This document shows positions 1-7,817 of a stretch of DNA of 64,000 nt, in pieces (the stretch's first letter is position 1; the number at the start of each line of letters is the position of its first letter). This DNA comes from Streptomyces antibioticus (GTDB lineage: Bacteria > Actinomycetota > Actinomycetes > Streptomycetales > Streptomycetaceae). Where the stretch lies: NCBI RefSeq assembly GCF_001514065.1, contig NZ_KQ948432.1, positions 17,632-81,631 of the forward strand, written 5' to 3'. The notes beneath the pieces were generated by a model that saw only the letters and a program-made list of their open reading frames with translations, searched no databases and had not been told where the DNA came from. A program made the translations under genes and the position numbers.

Positions 1-977
1 GTGGGGGTGGCTCTGGGGTCGCGGCGGGTGCGGCGGGTGCGGCGGGTGGACCGGGGTCGTATGCCGGGCAGCCGGGGGCTGGGCCGCAGGGGGGCGGGTC
101 CTGGGCTGGGACGCAAGGGGGCGGCTCCTGGGGTGGGCCGTACGCGGGTGGGGGCGGAGCTCCGGGGGTGAGCGGCGGCGCCGGGGCGGCGGGGGTCGGT
201 GCGGGCGGGGGGTGGTCGCGTGAGGGTGGGGCCGAGTCGTGGTCGCGTGAGCGTGAGGCCTCGCCTTATGCCGGTGAAGGCGGGGAGTGGTCGCGCGGAG
301 GTGGGGTTGGGCCCTACGCCGATGAGGGCGAGACCGCGCCCTATGCCGGTGAACGCGGGGCCGCGCCCACGGGTCAGGGTGGGGTTTCGAGTACGGGACG
401 CGGCGGCGCTTCGGCCTCTGGCGTGGGTCGGGGGGCGACTTCCGGGGCGGGACAGGGCGGAGCCTCGGAGGAGGCTGGGCCGTATGTGCCGGGGACGCCG
501 TATAGGCCGCCGAATCCCGACACCAATCCGTATCTGCGCGTGCCGGAGGAGCTGCGAGGTCCGGAGGACGCACGGCCGCCGGACTGGCAGGGAGCGGGGG
601 TGGCGGACGCCCCGCCCGGAGAAGCACGACCGCAGTACGGCTCGCCTCCCGGAGGCTCACGGCCGCAGTACGGCTCCCCACCCGGCCCCGGACGTCCGCG
701 TCCCGGGGAGGCGGGCGGTGACGCCGGTGAGGCCGGCGGGCGGGCCGGGGGCCGTGGTCAGCCCGGTGGTCGGGCTGATGACGGGCGCAGGTCCGAGGAC
801 GGGGACCCGGCCGACGAGTCGCCCCCCGCCGGGGACGACCTGTACGGCGCGCCCACCATGGTGCGGCCGGTTCAGCCGCCCTCGCGGAAGCCGCCGTCGG
901 CATCCGGCGAGGGGACGCCGCCGCCCCCGCCGCCTCCGCCTCCTCCCCCGCCCGGCAGGCCCAAGGGACGGCGGTGA
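1..977 (+). CDS. C-terminal part of a low-complexity Gly/Pro-rich protein (5' truncated by window edge)
   Basis: The reading frame starting at base 3 is open from the window edge to the TGA at 975-977, so about 324 residues of a longer protein are visible. The visible part is disordered in character. It has AAG tripeptide repeats at the edge, then GGGSW-type repeats, then SYAGE/PYADEG-like repeats, then RPQYGSPPG repeats (two near-identical copies around 640-690), and it ends in a run of 12 prolines followed by a basic GRPKGRR tail. No catalytic motif or membrane segment is visible. It could be the cytoplasmic tail of a membrane or regulatory protein whose folded domain lies upstream. It sits about 120 bp before serB on the same strand. 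That the frame is coding is fairly sure; its function is unknown. Confidence 0.6.
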   Translation, partial: GGGSGVAAGAAGAAGGPGSYAGQPGAGPQGGGSWAGTQGGGSWGGPYAGGGGAPGVSGGAGAAGVGAGGGWSREGGAESWSREREASPYAGEGGEWSRGGGVGPYADEGETAPYAGERGAAPTGQGGVSSTGRGGASASGVGRGATSGAGQGGASEEAGPYVPGTPYRPPNPDTNPYLRVPEELRGPEDARPPDWQGAGVADAPPGEARPQYGSPPGGSRPQYGSPPGPGRPRPGEAGGDAGEAGGRAGGRGQPGGRADDGRRSEDGDPADESPPAGDDLYGAPTMVRPVQPPSRKPPSASGEGTPPPPPPPPPPPPGRPKGRR

Positions 978-1100
978 CTTCGCGGGGGTCGTGGGACGGT
1001 TCGTAAGATCCGCTCCATCTGCCCGACACCGAGTGTTCCCTGTCCGCCAGGCGGACCTCAGGGGCGGAAGGCACTGCGTGCCGGATACGGTGGGTACACC

Positions 1101-2312
1101 ATGAGCGCTTCGCAGACCTCCGACGTACCCACTCTTCTCGTCAAGATCTTCGGCAAGGACAAGCCGGGCATCACGGCCGGTCTCTTCGACACCCTCGCCG
1201 CCTACTCGGTCGACGTCGTCGACATCGAGCAGGTCGTCACCCGTGGCCGGATGGTGCTGTGCGCGCTCGTGACCGAGCCGCCGCGCGGGCTCGAGGGCGA
1301 TCTGCGGTCGACCGTCCACAGCTGGGCGGAGTCGGTGAAGATGCAGGCGGAGATCATCTCCGGCCTCGGCGACAACCGTCCGCGTGGCCTCGGCCGCTCC
1401 CTGGTCACCGTGCTCGGCCACCCGCTGACCGCGGAGGCCACGGCCGCGATCGCCGCCCGGATCACCAAGGCCGGCGGCAACATCGACCGTATCTTCCGGC
1501 TCGCCAAGTACCCGGTGACGGCCGTGGAGTTCGCGGTGTCCGGTGTCGAGACCGAGCCGCTGCGCACCGCGCTGGTGACCGACGCCGCCGCACTCGGCGT
1601 GGACGTCGCCGTCGTCGCGGCGGGCCTGCACCGGCGTGCTCAGCGTCTCGTCGTCATGGACGTGGACTCCACCCTCATCCAGGACGAGGTCATCGAGCTC
1701 TTCGCGGCACACGCCGGCTGCGAGGACAAGGTCGCCGAGGTGACGGCGTCCGCGATGCGCGGGGAGCTGGACTTCGAGCAGTCGCTGCACGCGCGTGTGG
1801 CCCTGCTGGAGGGGCTTGACGCGTCCGTCGTCGAGAAGGTGCGCACCGAGGTGCGGCTGACCCCCGGCGCCCGCACCCTCATCCGCACCCTCAAGCGCCT
1901 CGGCTACCAAGTCGGCGTCGTCTCCGGCGGGTTCACCCAGGTCACCGACGATCTGAAGGAGCGGCTCGGGCTGGACTTCGCCCAGGCCAACACCCTGGAG
2001 ATCGTCGACGGCAAGCTGACCGGGCGGGTCACCGGCGAGATCGTGGACCGGGCCGGCAAGGCGCGGCTGCTGCGCCGGTTCGCCGCCGAGGCGGGGGTGC
2101 CGCTGTCGCAGACCGTGGCCATCGGCGACGGGGCCAACGACCTGGACATGCTGAACGCGGCCGGCCTGGGCGTGGCCTTCAACGCCAAGCCGGTGGTGCG
2201 GGAGGCCGCGCACACCGCGGTGAACGTGCCGTTCCTGGACACCGTCCTCTACCTGCTCGGTGTCACCCGCGAAGAGGTCGAGGCGGCGGACATCCACGAC
2301 GAGCTGCTCTGA
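1101..2312 (+). CDS. serB: phosphoserine phosphatase SerB (ACT-ACT-HAD)
   Basis: SerB dephosphorylates O-phosphoserine to L-serine, the last step of serine synthesis, in the cytoplasm. The 403-aa protein starts with an ACT-type domain (about residues 10-85, with FGKDKPGITAGLFDTL) and a second ACT-like segment (about 95-175). The HAD phosphatase domain follows, with the nucleophile motif DVDSTLIQDE near residue 186, a VVSGGFTQV motif II, and GDGANDLDML near residue 341. The length matches the long actinobacterial SerB form. The ATG at 1101 has a GGTGGG ribosome site seven bases upstream. A strong inverted repeat follows the stop, separating it from the convergent SixA-type gene. Feedback control by serine through the ACT domains is known for related enzymes and is only inferred here. 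Confidence 0.95.
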   Translation: MSASQTSDVPTLLVKIFGKDKPGITAGLFDTLAAYSVDVVDIEQVVTRGRMVLCALVTEPPRGLEGDLRSTVHSWAESVKMQAEIISGLGDNRPRGLGRSLVTVLGHPLTAEATAAIAARITKAGGNIDRIFRLAKYPVTAVEFAVSGVETEPLRTALVTDAAALGVDVAVVAAGLHRRAQRLVVMDVDSTLIQDEVIELFAAHAGCEDKVAEVTASAMRGELDFEQSLHARVALLEGLDASVVEKVRTEVRLTPGARTLIRTLKRLGYQVGVVSGGFTQVTDDLKERLGLDFAQANTLEIVDGKLTGRVTGEIVDRAGKARLLRRFAAEAGVPLSQTVAIGDGANDLDMLNAAGLGVAFNAKPVVREAAHTAVNVPFLDTVLYLLGVTREEVEAADIHDELL

Positions 2313-2328
2313 GACCTCCTGATCATCC

Positions 2329-2367
2329 GGTGAGGGCCCGGCACCTGCGCGGTGCCGGGCCCTCACC
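2329..2367. terminator. bidirectional terminator between serB and the SixA-type gene
   Basis: Perfect 17-bp inverted repeat (2329-2345 and 2351-2367, arm GGTGAGGGCCCGGCACC) with a 5-base TGCGC loop, lying between two convergent stop codons. It has no T-tract, as is usual for Streptomyces hairpin terminators. Confidence 0.85.
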
Positions 2368-2385
2368 GTCATGACTCGGTGCGGA

Positions 2386-2904
2386 TCATTCCGACGGTGC
2401 CCAGTAGTCGAGGAGGGTGGCCACGCCCGGCTCCAGGCTCTTCCAGGAACCGGTGAAGGACAGGACCGCGAACGCGGCGGCGGGGAAGCCGCGGCGGCTC
2501 ATCCGCTCGCGGGCGTCGCCCTCGGCAGAGCCCGCCAGGATCTCGGCGAGACCCTGCACCCCGGGGTTGTGGCCGATCAGGATGACGTTCTGGGAGTCGT
2601 CCGGGGTCTCGTTGAGCACGGCGATGAGTTCGCCGGGAGAGGCCTCGTAGACCCGCTCCTCATAGACGGTTTTCGGCCGGTGGGCGAGTTCGTGCACCGC
2701 GAGCTTCCATGTCTCACGGGTCCGGATCGCCGTGGAGCACAGGGCCAGGTCGAGGGTGATGTCGGTGTCGGCCAGCTTCCGCCCTGCCACGGCCGCGTCC
2801 ATGCGTCCCCGCTCGGCAAGCGGTCGCTCATGGTCGGACACCTGTGGCCAGTCGGCTTTCGCATGCCGGAAAAGGACAATCCTGCGGGGTTCTGCGACGC
2901 TCAT
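2386..2904 (-). CDS. SixA-type histidine phosphatase
   Basis: A 172-aa member of the histidine phosphatase (phosphoglycerate-mutase-like) superfamily. The N-terminal RHAKADW (residues 12-18) carries the phosphohistidine-forming His of the RHG/RHA motif. A second catalytic His is in IGHNPGVQGL near residue 110, and the phosphate-binding arginine is probably in CSTAIRTRET. The length and motif spacing fit SixA, which in E. coli removes phosphate from HPt or PTS histidines. The substrate in actinobacteria is not established. The gene is convergent with serB and shares its terminator. It is followed in the same direction by two small membrane-protein genes read from further upstream. Confidence 0.85.
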   Translation of the reverse strand: MSVAEPRRIVLFRHAKADWPQVSDHERPLAERGRMDAAVAGRKLADTDITLDLALCSTAIRTRETWKLAVHELAHRPKTVYEERVYEASPGELIAVLNETPDDSQNVILIGHNPGVQGLAEILAGSAEGDARERMSRRGFPAAAFAVLSFTGSWKSLEPGVATLLDYWAPSE

Positions 2905-3004
2905 GGCACCCAGCTTCGCATGAAACAGGCCATGGGGCGCAGGGAGTTGACATGCGGCTGTGGCGGTGCCGGGCGATCACCGCGGGCCGGGGAATCCGGG
3001 CCGG

Positions 3005-3211
3005 TCAGCGCGCGGCCAGCTGCTGTATGCGCTCGAAGAGGTGGGTGATCGCCGGGTCGCCCGCGGCGGCCTGCGCGTCGGCCGGGTTGAGTATCAGCGC
3101 GAGCAGGGTGATGAAGGCGAGCGTCGGCAGGGCGAGGGCCCACCAGGGCAGCCGGATGTCGGCGCGACCCCGGGTCGCCGGGTGGGGCGGGGTGTGCGAT
3201 GGGGCCGACAT
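3005..3211 (-). CDS. small single-pass membrane protein, unknown
   Basis: A 68-aa protein with a Pro/His/Arg-rich N-terminus, one clear membrane segment (WWALALPTLAFITLLALIL, about residues 21-39) and a short Ala-rich helix ending FERIQQLAAR. The ATG at 3211 is preferred over an upstream in-frame ATG because GCGGAGG stands 5-6 bases before it. There are no enzymatic motifs. It lies between a SixA-type phosphatase gene and an MFS-associated peptide gene, all on the minus strand. Function unknown; the call rests on the ribosome site, the GC pattern and the typical membrane topology. Confidence 0.6.
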   Translation of the reverse strand: MSAPSHTPPHPATRGRADIRLPWWALALPTLAFITLLALILNPADAQAAAGDPAITHLFERIQQLAAR

Positions 3212-3385
3212 GGGTGCCTCCGCGTCTCTCCGAGTGGCCGGTGGTCCGCTCGGTCGCGGCCACATCTCGAAGGTACGGATTCGGCGGCCCCCAACCCATC
3301 GGGTGATCCACCCAGTTGACCCTGAGACTCACCCCCTAGGGGACGGGGGGATAACCCCACCCCCGCCCTCTGGAGGCGGCCGGGG

Positions 3386-3502
3386 TCAGGGCGAGGCGAT
3401 CGTCGCGATGACGGCGATGATCACGAAGATGGCGAGGAACGAGCCGAAGACGAGCAGCATCTTCTTCTGGCCGTTCTGGGGGTTCGGGTCGAGCACTGGC
3501 AT
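3386..3502 (-). CDS. SGM_5486-type transporter-associated peptide
   Basis: A 38-codon gene, short enough to be missed by length cut-offs. The product begins MPVLDPNPQNGQKK and continues into one hydrophobic helix (LLVFGSFLAIFVIIAVIATI) before ending ASP. I recognise the Pro-Asn-Pro plus dilysine start and the single helix as the SGM_5486 family, found across Streptomyces beside MFS transporters. Here it lies 48 bp downstream of an MFS gene on the same strand, so cotranscription is likely. A role as a small accessory of the transporter is inferred from the neighbourhood only. Confidence 0.75.
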   Translation of the reverse strand: MPVLDPNPQNGQKKMLLVFGSFLAIFVIIAVIATIASP

Positions 3503-3550
3503 GCGGCAAGTCTCGCATCCCCGTCCGCCGGCGGCCCGGTCGGGGTGGGG

Positions 3551-4858
3551 TCAGCGGGCCGCTTCCTCCTCGACCGTGCGAGCGCGTCCGGCCAGCACGC
3601 CCACGACCATCTGCGGGATCATCAGCCCGGCCATGAGGGCGATCGGCAGCCCCCAGCCGCCGCCGTGCTGGTAGAGCACGCCCACGAGGAGCGGCCCGGG
3701 GATGGAGATGAGATAGCCGGTGCTCTGCGCGAAGGCGGACAGCTGGGCGACGCCCGCGCCGCTCCTGGCCCGCATCCCGACCATGGTGAGGGCCAGCGGG
3801 AAGGAGCAGTTGGAGATGCCGAGGAGCAGGGCCCAGGCCCAGGCTCCGGCGGCCGGCGCGAGGTACAGCCCGGCGTAGCCCACGAGGCCGCAGACGCCGA
3901 GCACGAGCACGATCGGGCCCTGCTGCGGCAGCCGGCCGGCCACGCGCGGGATGACGAAGGCGAGCGGTACGCCCATCACCATCGTCACGGCCAGTAGCAG
4001 CCCCGCCGTGCCGGCGGGCACGCCCGCGTCCCGGAAGATCTGCGGCATCCAGCCCATCGTGATGTAGGCGGCGGTGGCCTGGAGCCCGAAGAAGACGGCG
4101 AGCGCCCAGGCGGTGCGGCTCCGGGTGATCCGCAGCGCGGGCCGCGCCTCACGCGCGGGCGCCTGTGCGGCGGGGGCCGCACCCTGCTGTCGTACGCCGT
4201 CGTCCTGGCGTACGCCGTCCCGCCGCCGTGCGAAGGGGATCCACGGCAGTACGGCGACGGCGGCCAGGCCCGCCCACACCGCGAGCCCGGTCTGCCAGCT
4301 GCCGCCCAGCAGGTCGGTCACCGGCACGGTCGCAGCGGCGGCCGTGGCGGTGCCGAGGGCCAGGGCCATCGAGTACAGGCCGGTCATGGAGCCGACCCGG
4401 TCGGGGAACCAGCGCTTGACGATGACCGGCATCAGGACGTTGCTGACGGCGATGCCCATGAGGGTCAGGGCGCTGGCGGCCAGGAAGCCTGCGGTGCCAC
4501 CGACGTAGGGCCGGATCAGCAGGCCCGCGGTGATGGCGGCCATGCCGGCGCAGACGACCGCGCCCGGGCCGAAGCGGCGGGCGAGGCGCGGGGCCATGAC
4601 GCCGAAGACGGCGAAGCACAGCGGGGGTACGGAGGTGAGGAGCCCTGCGACGCTGCCGCTCATGCCGAGACCGCCGCGGACCTCCTCCAGGAGGGCGCCG
4701 AGGCTGGTGATGGCGGGGCGGAGGTTGACGGCGGCCAGCACGATGCCGAGCACGAGCAGCCGTGCCGTCCACGCGCGCGTGGCCGGTTCAGGGGTCTCGC
4801 CGGTCGCGGAGCTTCGAATGTGCGGGGACGTCGTCGTCCGGGTTTCCTCACTTGCCAT
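3551..4858 (-). CDS. CynX/NimT-type MFS transporter
   Basis: A 435-aa inner-membrane transporter of the major facilitator superfamily, CynX/NimT branch. After a polar N-terminal tail, the first helix carries the family signature LAAVNLRPAITSLGALL, where the NLRP element is diagnostic. About 12 hydrophobic segments follow, with a long basic cytoplasmic loop in the middle (about residues 205-240). It probably exports or imports a small organic anion; the substrate is unknown. The chosen ATG at 4858 is the third of three clustered in-frame ATGs (4870, 4867, 4858); none has a strong ribosome site. It is divergent from a GntR/FCD regulator with an AT-rich palindrome in the shared 82-bp gap, which suggests direct control. 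Confidence 0.88.
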   Translation of the reverse strand: MASEETRTTTSPHIRSSATGETPEPATRAWTARLLVLGIVLAAVNLRPAITSLGALLEEVRGGLGMSGSVAGLLTSVPPLCFAVFGVMAPRLARRFGPGAVVCAGMAAITAGLLIRPYVGGTAGFLAASALTLMGIAVSNVLMPVIVKRWFPDRVGSMTGLYSMALALGTATAAAATVPVTDLLGGSWQTGLAVWAGLAAVAVLPWIPFARRRDGVRQDDGVRQQGAAPAAQAPAREARPALRITRSRTAWALAVFFGLQATAAYITMGWMPQIFRDAGVPAGTAGLLLAVTMVMGVPLAFVIPRVAGRLPQQGPIVLVLGVCGLVGYAGLYLAPAAGAWAWALLLGISNCSFPLALTMVGMRARSGAGVAQLSAFAQSTGYLISIPGPLLVGVLYQHGGGWGLPIALMAGLMIPQMVVGVLAGRARTVEEEAAR

Positions 4859-4872
4859 GTCGCCCATCATAG

Positions 4873-4887
4873 AATCATAGGATGATT
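4873..4887. promoter_or_regulatory. candidate GntR operator between the MFS and GntR genes
   Basis: AT-rich inverted repeat AATCATaggATGATT in a very GC-rich background, with a further ATCAT half site at 4866-4870 spaced 8 bp away. It lies between the divergent starts at 4858 and 4941 and overlaps the likely MFS promoter or leader. Binding by the adjacent GntR protein is inferred. Confidence 0.55.
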
Positions 4888-4940
4888 GGTTGTCCATCCC
4901 CCGGCCGCCTTCGGGCGCCCGTCCCGTGCGAAGGTGTGCC

Positions 4941-5630
4941 ATGCCTCTGAGCCACGCCCGACGCTCGGCGCTGTCCGAGCAGGTCATCGCCGCGCTGCGG
5001 CAGCAGATCACCTCCGGCGAGTGGCCGGTCGGCGCGCGCATCCCGACCGAGCCGGAGCTGGTCGAGCAGCTCGGGGTGGCCCGCAACACGGTCCGTGAGG
5101 CCGTCCGCGCGCTCGCGCACAACGGCCTGCTGGACATCCGCCAGGGCTCCGGCACGTACGTCGTGGCGACCAGCGAGCTGGCCGGGGTGATGCAGCGCCG
5201 GTTCGCCGACGCCGACCCCCGGCACATCGCCGAGCTGCGCTCCGCGCTGGAGTCGTCCGCCGCGAAGCTGGCCGCCGGGCGGCGTACGGAGAAGGACCTC
5301 AAGCAGCTCGACGCGCTCCTCGTACGCCGTGAGGAGGCCTGGGAGGCGCGGGACAAGGAGGCCTTCGTGGCGGCGGACGCGACCTTCCACCTCGCGGTGG
5401 TGTCGGCGTCCCACAACGACGTCATGACGGCGATGTACGCGGACCTGGGCGAGGTGCTGCGGGACTGGCTGCGGGACGACGTGGGCGAGGAGATGACGCC
5501 GGAGTCGTATCTGGACCACTCGGGGGTGGTGGACGCGATCCGCGCGGGCGACGCGGAGGCGGCCGCGGCGCAGGCGGCGGGCTATCCGTTCCAGTGCCGG
5601 CCGGGGCTGTTCACTTCTTCTGGTGGCTGA
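4941..5630 (+). CDS. GntR/FadR-family (FCD domain) transcriptional regulator
   Basis: A 229-aa regulator. The N-terminal winged helix (about residues 8-75) shows the GntR signature WPVGARIPTEPELVEQLGVARNTVREAVRAL and a wing with GSGTYV. An all-helical FCD effector domain follows (about 90-215), with the FHLAVVSASHN segment that normally carries metal or ligand-binding His. The ATG at 4941 has AAGGTG upstream and is preferred over the earlier in-frame GTG/ATG region. It is divergent from the MFS transporter and probably controls it. The last ~20 codons look atypical, and its 3' end overlaps by 20 bp the convergent gene for a secreted protein, so an altered C-terminus is possible. Confidence 0.88.
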   Translation: MPLSHARRSALSEQVIAALRQQITSGEWPVGARIPTEPELVEQLGVARNTVREAVRALAHNGLLDIRQGSGTYVVATSELAGVMQRRFADADPRHIAELRSALESSAAKLAAGRRTEKDLKQLDALLVRREEAWEARDKEAFVAADATFHLAVVSASHNDVMTAMYADLGEVLRDWLRDDVGEEMTPESYLDHSGVVDAIRAGDAEAAAAQAAGYPFQCRPGLFTSSGG

Positions 5631-5946
5631 CCCAGACCGAGCGGACTTCCTTCCAGCAGCGGCCGTCCAGCCGTACGGTCTGCGCGGGCCCGGCCTCCAC
5701 GGGGGCGCCGTCGCTGTCCACGTCCCACCAGCGGTCGCACTCGATGTGCAGCCGGACCCGGTCGACGTCGGGGTAGGGGTTGTGGCAGTAGGCGGTCACA
5801 CGGGAGCCGGTGATCTTGCTGTAGCACGCGGCGCCGAACAGATCGGGTGCCTTGTCCTCGCGCGCGTGGGGCGACGCTTCGTGCGGCAGGGACATCAGCA
5901 GGGCGGCTGCGACGGCTATCGGGGCCAGGCTGCGGGACAGGCGCAC
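5611..5946 (-). CDS. small secreted protein, unknown
   Basis: A 111-aa protein with a typical Sec signal peptide (MRLSRSLAPIAVAAALLMSLP, cleavage probably after ASPHA or nearby). The mature domain has four cysteines (CYSK, YCHNP, IECDRWW, GRCWK), suggesting two disulfides in a small extracellular beta domain. There are no catalytic motifs. The gene is convergent with and overlaps the 3' end of the GntR gene by 20 bp. The ATG at 5946 has a GAGGTCCC-type ribosome site just upstream. I do not recognise a named family. Confidence 0.65.
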   Translation of the reverse strand: MRLSRSLAPIAVAAALLMSLPHEASPHAREDKAPDLFGAACYSKITGSRVTAYCHNPYPDVDRVRLHIECDRWWDVDSDGAPVEAGPAQTVRLDGRCWKEVRSVWVSHQKK

Positions 5947-6051
5947 AAGGGGACCTCCTCGGCCGTGCTGGGGAGGGAAGCGGTGAACGCGTAATCCAGA
6001 GTGCCCAGTTGTGCCGCCGTCCCGCCCGGCCGGATGGGCCGAACGAGTGAA

Positions 6052-6077
6052 GGCCCGCGTTCCGGAGAACGCGGGCC
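6052..6077 (-). terminator. terminator of the fabG-fabI operon
   Basis: Perfect 11-bp inverted repeat (GGCCCGCGTTC / GAACGCGGGCC) with a CGGA tetraloop, 17-42 bp downstream of the fabI stop codon. Confidence 0.8.
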
Positions 6078-6093
6078 CTCATCGGGGGAGACG

Positions 6094-6867
6094 TCAGGCG
6101 CCGATGGCGTGCAGACCGCCGTCGACATGGACGATCTCGCCGGTGGTCTTCGGGAACCAGTCGCTCAGCAGGGCGACGACGCCCTTGCCGGCCGGCTCCG
6201 GGTCCTCCAGCTTCCACTCCAGCGGGGAGCGGCTGTCCCAGACGGCCGCCAGCTCGGAGAAGCCCGGGATGGACTTGGCGGCCATGGAGCCGATCGGACC
6301 GGCCGAGATCAGGTTGCAGCGGATGTCGTGCTTGCCGAGGTCGCGCGCCATGTAGCGGTTGGTGGCCTCCAGGGCGGCCTTGGCCGGGCCCATCCAGTCG
6401 TACTGCGGCCAGGCGAACTGCGCGTCGAAGGTGAGGCCGACGACGGAGCCGCCCTCGGTCATCAGCGGCAGCAGCGCCATGGTCAGCGACTTCAGGGAGA
6501 AGGCGGAGACGTGCATGGCGGTGGCCACGGACTCGAACGGCGTGTTCAGGAAGTTGCCGCCGAGCGCGTCCTGCGGCGCGAAGCCGATGGAGTGCACGAC
6601 ACCGTCGAGCTTGTCGCCCAGCTGCTCACGGACCTGGCTCTCCAGACGGGCGAGGTGCTCGTCGTTGGAGACGTCGAGCTCCAGGACCTTGACGTCCGGG
6701 TTGGGCAGCTTCTTGGCGATGCGCTCGGTGAGCGTCGGCCGCGGCCACGCGGTGAGGATGACCTCCGCGCCCTGCTCCTGGGCCAGCTTGGCGGTGTGGA
6801 AGGCGATGGAGGACTCCATCAGCACACCGGTGATGAGGATCTTCTTGCCCTCGAGGATTCCAGCCAT
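6094..6867 (-). CDS. fabI: NADH-dependent enoyl-ACP reductase (InhA/FabI)
   Basis: Reduces trans-2-enoyl-ACP in the last step of each fatty-acid elongation round (FAS II, cytoplasm). The 257-aa protein has the FabI-type nucleotide-binding start GKKILITGVLMESSIA rather than the classical TGxxxGxG of SDRs. The catalytic pair Y156 and K163 sit in YDWMGPAK (Y-x6-K spacing, as in InhA). HSIGFAPQ at about 92-99 is the substrate/NAD loop. The ATG at 6867 is chosen because an upstream ATG lies inside fabG. Only 4 bp separate it from the fabG stop, so the two are translationally coupled. The fabG-fabI order mirrors the mycobacterial mabA-inhA operon. Confidence 0.95.
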   Translation of the reverse strand: MAGILEGKKILITGVLMESSIAFHTAKLAQEQGAEVILTAWPRPTLTERIAKKLPNPDVKVLELDVSNDEHLARLESQVREQLGDKLDGVVHSIGFAPQDALGGNFLNTPFESVATAMHVSAFSLKSLTMALLPLMTEGGSVVGLTFDAQFAWPQYDWMGPAKAALEATNRYMARDLGKHDIRCNLISAGPIGSMAAKSIPGFSELAAVWDSRSPLEWKLEDPEPAGKGVVALLSDWFPKTTGEIVHVDGGLHAIGA

Positions 6868-6871
6868 GGTG

Positions 6872-7576
6872 TCAGTGACCCATTCCCAGTCCGCCGTCAA
6901 CCGGGATGACGGCTCCAGTGATGTACGAGGCGTCGTCGGAGGCGAGGAACCGCACAGTCGCGGCGATCTCCTCAGGCTTCGCGTAACGGCCGAGCGGCAC
7001 CGCCTGCACGATGTTGGCGCGCTGCTCTTCGGTGAGCACCTTGGTCATGTCGGTGTCCACGAAGCCGGGGGCGACGACGTTGAACGTGATGTTGCGGGAG
7101 CCGAGCTCACGCGCGAGCGAGCGCGCGAAGCCGACGAGGGCGGCCTTGGACGCGGCGTAGTTGGCCTGTCCCGGACCGCCGTACAGCCCCACGACCGACG
7201 AGATCAGGACGACGCGGCCCTTCTTGGCGCGCAGCATGCCGCGGTTGGCGCGCTTGACGACGCGGAAGGTGCCGGTGAGGTTGGTGTCGAGGACGGACGT
7301 GAAGTCCTCCTCGGACATCCGCATCAGGAGCGTGTCCTTGGTGATGCCGGCGTTGGCGACCAGGATCTCGACGGGGCCGTGCTCGGCCTCGATCTCCTTG
7401 TAGGCCTGCTCCACCTGTTCGGTGTCGGTGATGTCGCACTTGACGGCGAGGAAGCCGGCCGGTGGCTCGCCCGAGCGGTACGTGATCGCGACCTTGTCGC
7501 CGGCATCGGCGAAAGCGCGGGCAATGGCGAGGCCGATGCCCCGGTTGCCTCCGGTGACGAGAACCGAGCGGCTCAA
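6872..7576 (-). CDS. fabG: 3-oxoacyl-ACP reductase FabG (MabA-like)
   Basis: NADPH-dependent reductase of beta-ketoacyl-ACP in FAS II. The 234-aa SDR has GGNRGIG (cofactor loop, residues 9-15), NAG at 75-77, S127, Y140 and K144 (YAASK). It ends in the typical VDGG. The start is the rare TTG at 7576 (reading MSRSVLVTGG), preceded by a GAAAGGGTGAT ribosome site. The longer in-frame ORF reaching 7675 would add a Ser/Arg-rich, non-homologous leader. It is the first gene of the fabG-fabI pair. An 8-bp inverted repeat lies about 110-135 bp upstream, between it and the divergent tldD-like gene. Confidence 0.95.
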   Translation of the reverse strand: MSRSVLVTGGNRGIGLAIARAFADAGDKVAITYRSGEPPAGFLAVKCDITDTEQVEQAYKEIEAEHGPVEILVANAGITKDTLLMRMSEEDFTSVLDTNLTGTFRVVKRANRGMLRAKKGRVVLISSVVGLYGGPGQANYAASKAALVGFARSLARELGSRNITFNVVAPGFVDTDMTKVLTEEQRANIVQAVPLGRYAKPEEIAATVRFLASDDASYITGAVIPVDGGLGMGH

Positions 7577-7683
7577 CGGATCACCCTTTCGATAGCGGTC
7601 TGAATACCCGCCCGAACAGCTGGATGACAGGCGGCTTCCTCGGAAATCTATCGGTCCCCGACCTCCGGCGGACAATCGGGCAG

Positions 7684-7711
7684 CGACAGTGGCTAAGGGG
7701 ACTCACTGTCG
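7684..7711. promoter_or_regulatory. inverted repeat in the fabG / tldD divergent intergenic region
   Basis: Perfect 8-bp arms CGACAGTG (7684-7691) and CACTGTCG (7704-7711) around a 12-base spacer, between genes diverging at 7576 and 7818. The position suits an operator or a leader hairpin; no regulator is assigned. Confidence 0.4.
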
Positions 7712-7817
7712 GGTCTCTACAGAAGGACGCGCGATCCGGACGGAAACGTATGGTCCCTGGGCCCGCCCACGCGACATGATCGGAGTCCACAGGTCACGAC
7801 AGCAGGGAGATACCTCG

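Noticed and set aside
657-2372. 571-codon minus-strand open frame across serB
   Set aside because: Shadow of serB; there are no motifs and the serB frame is unambiguous.
7689-7817. Longer ATG start of the TldD-like protein
   Set aside because: Would overlap the inverted repeat and the fabG promoter region; the added residues are not TldD-like, and GTG 7818 has a good ribosome site.
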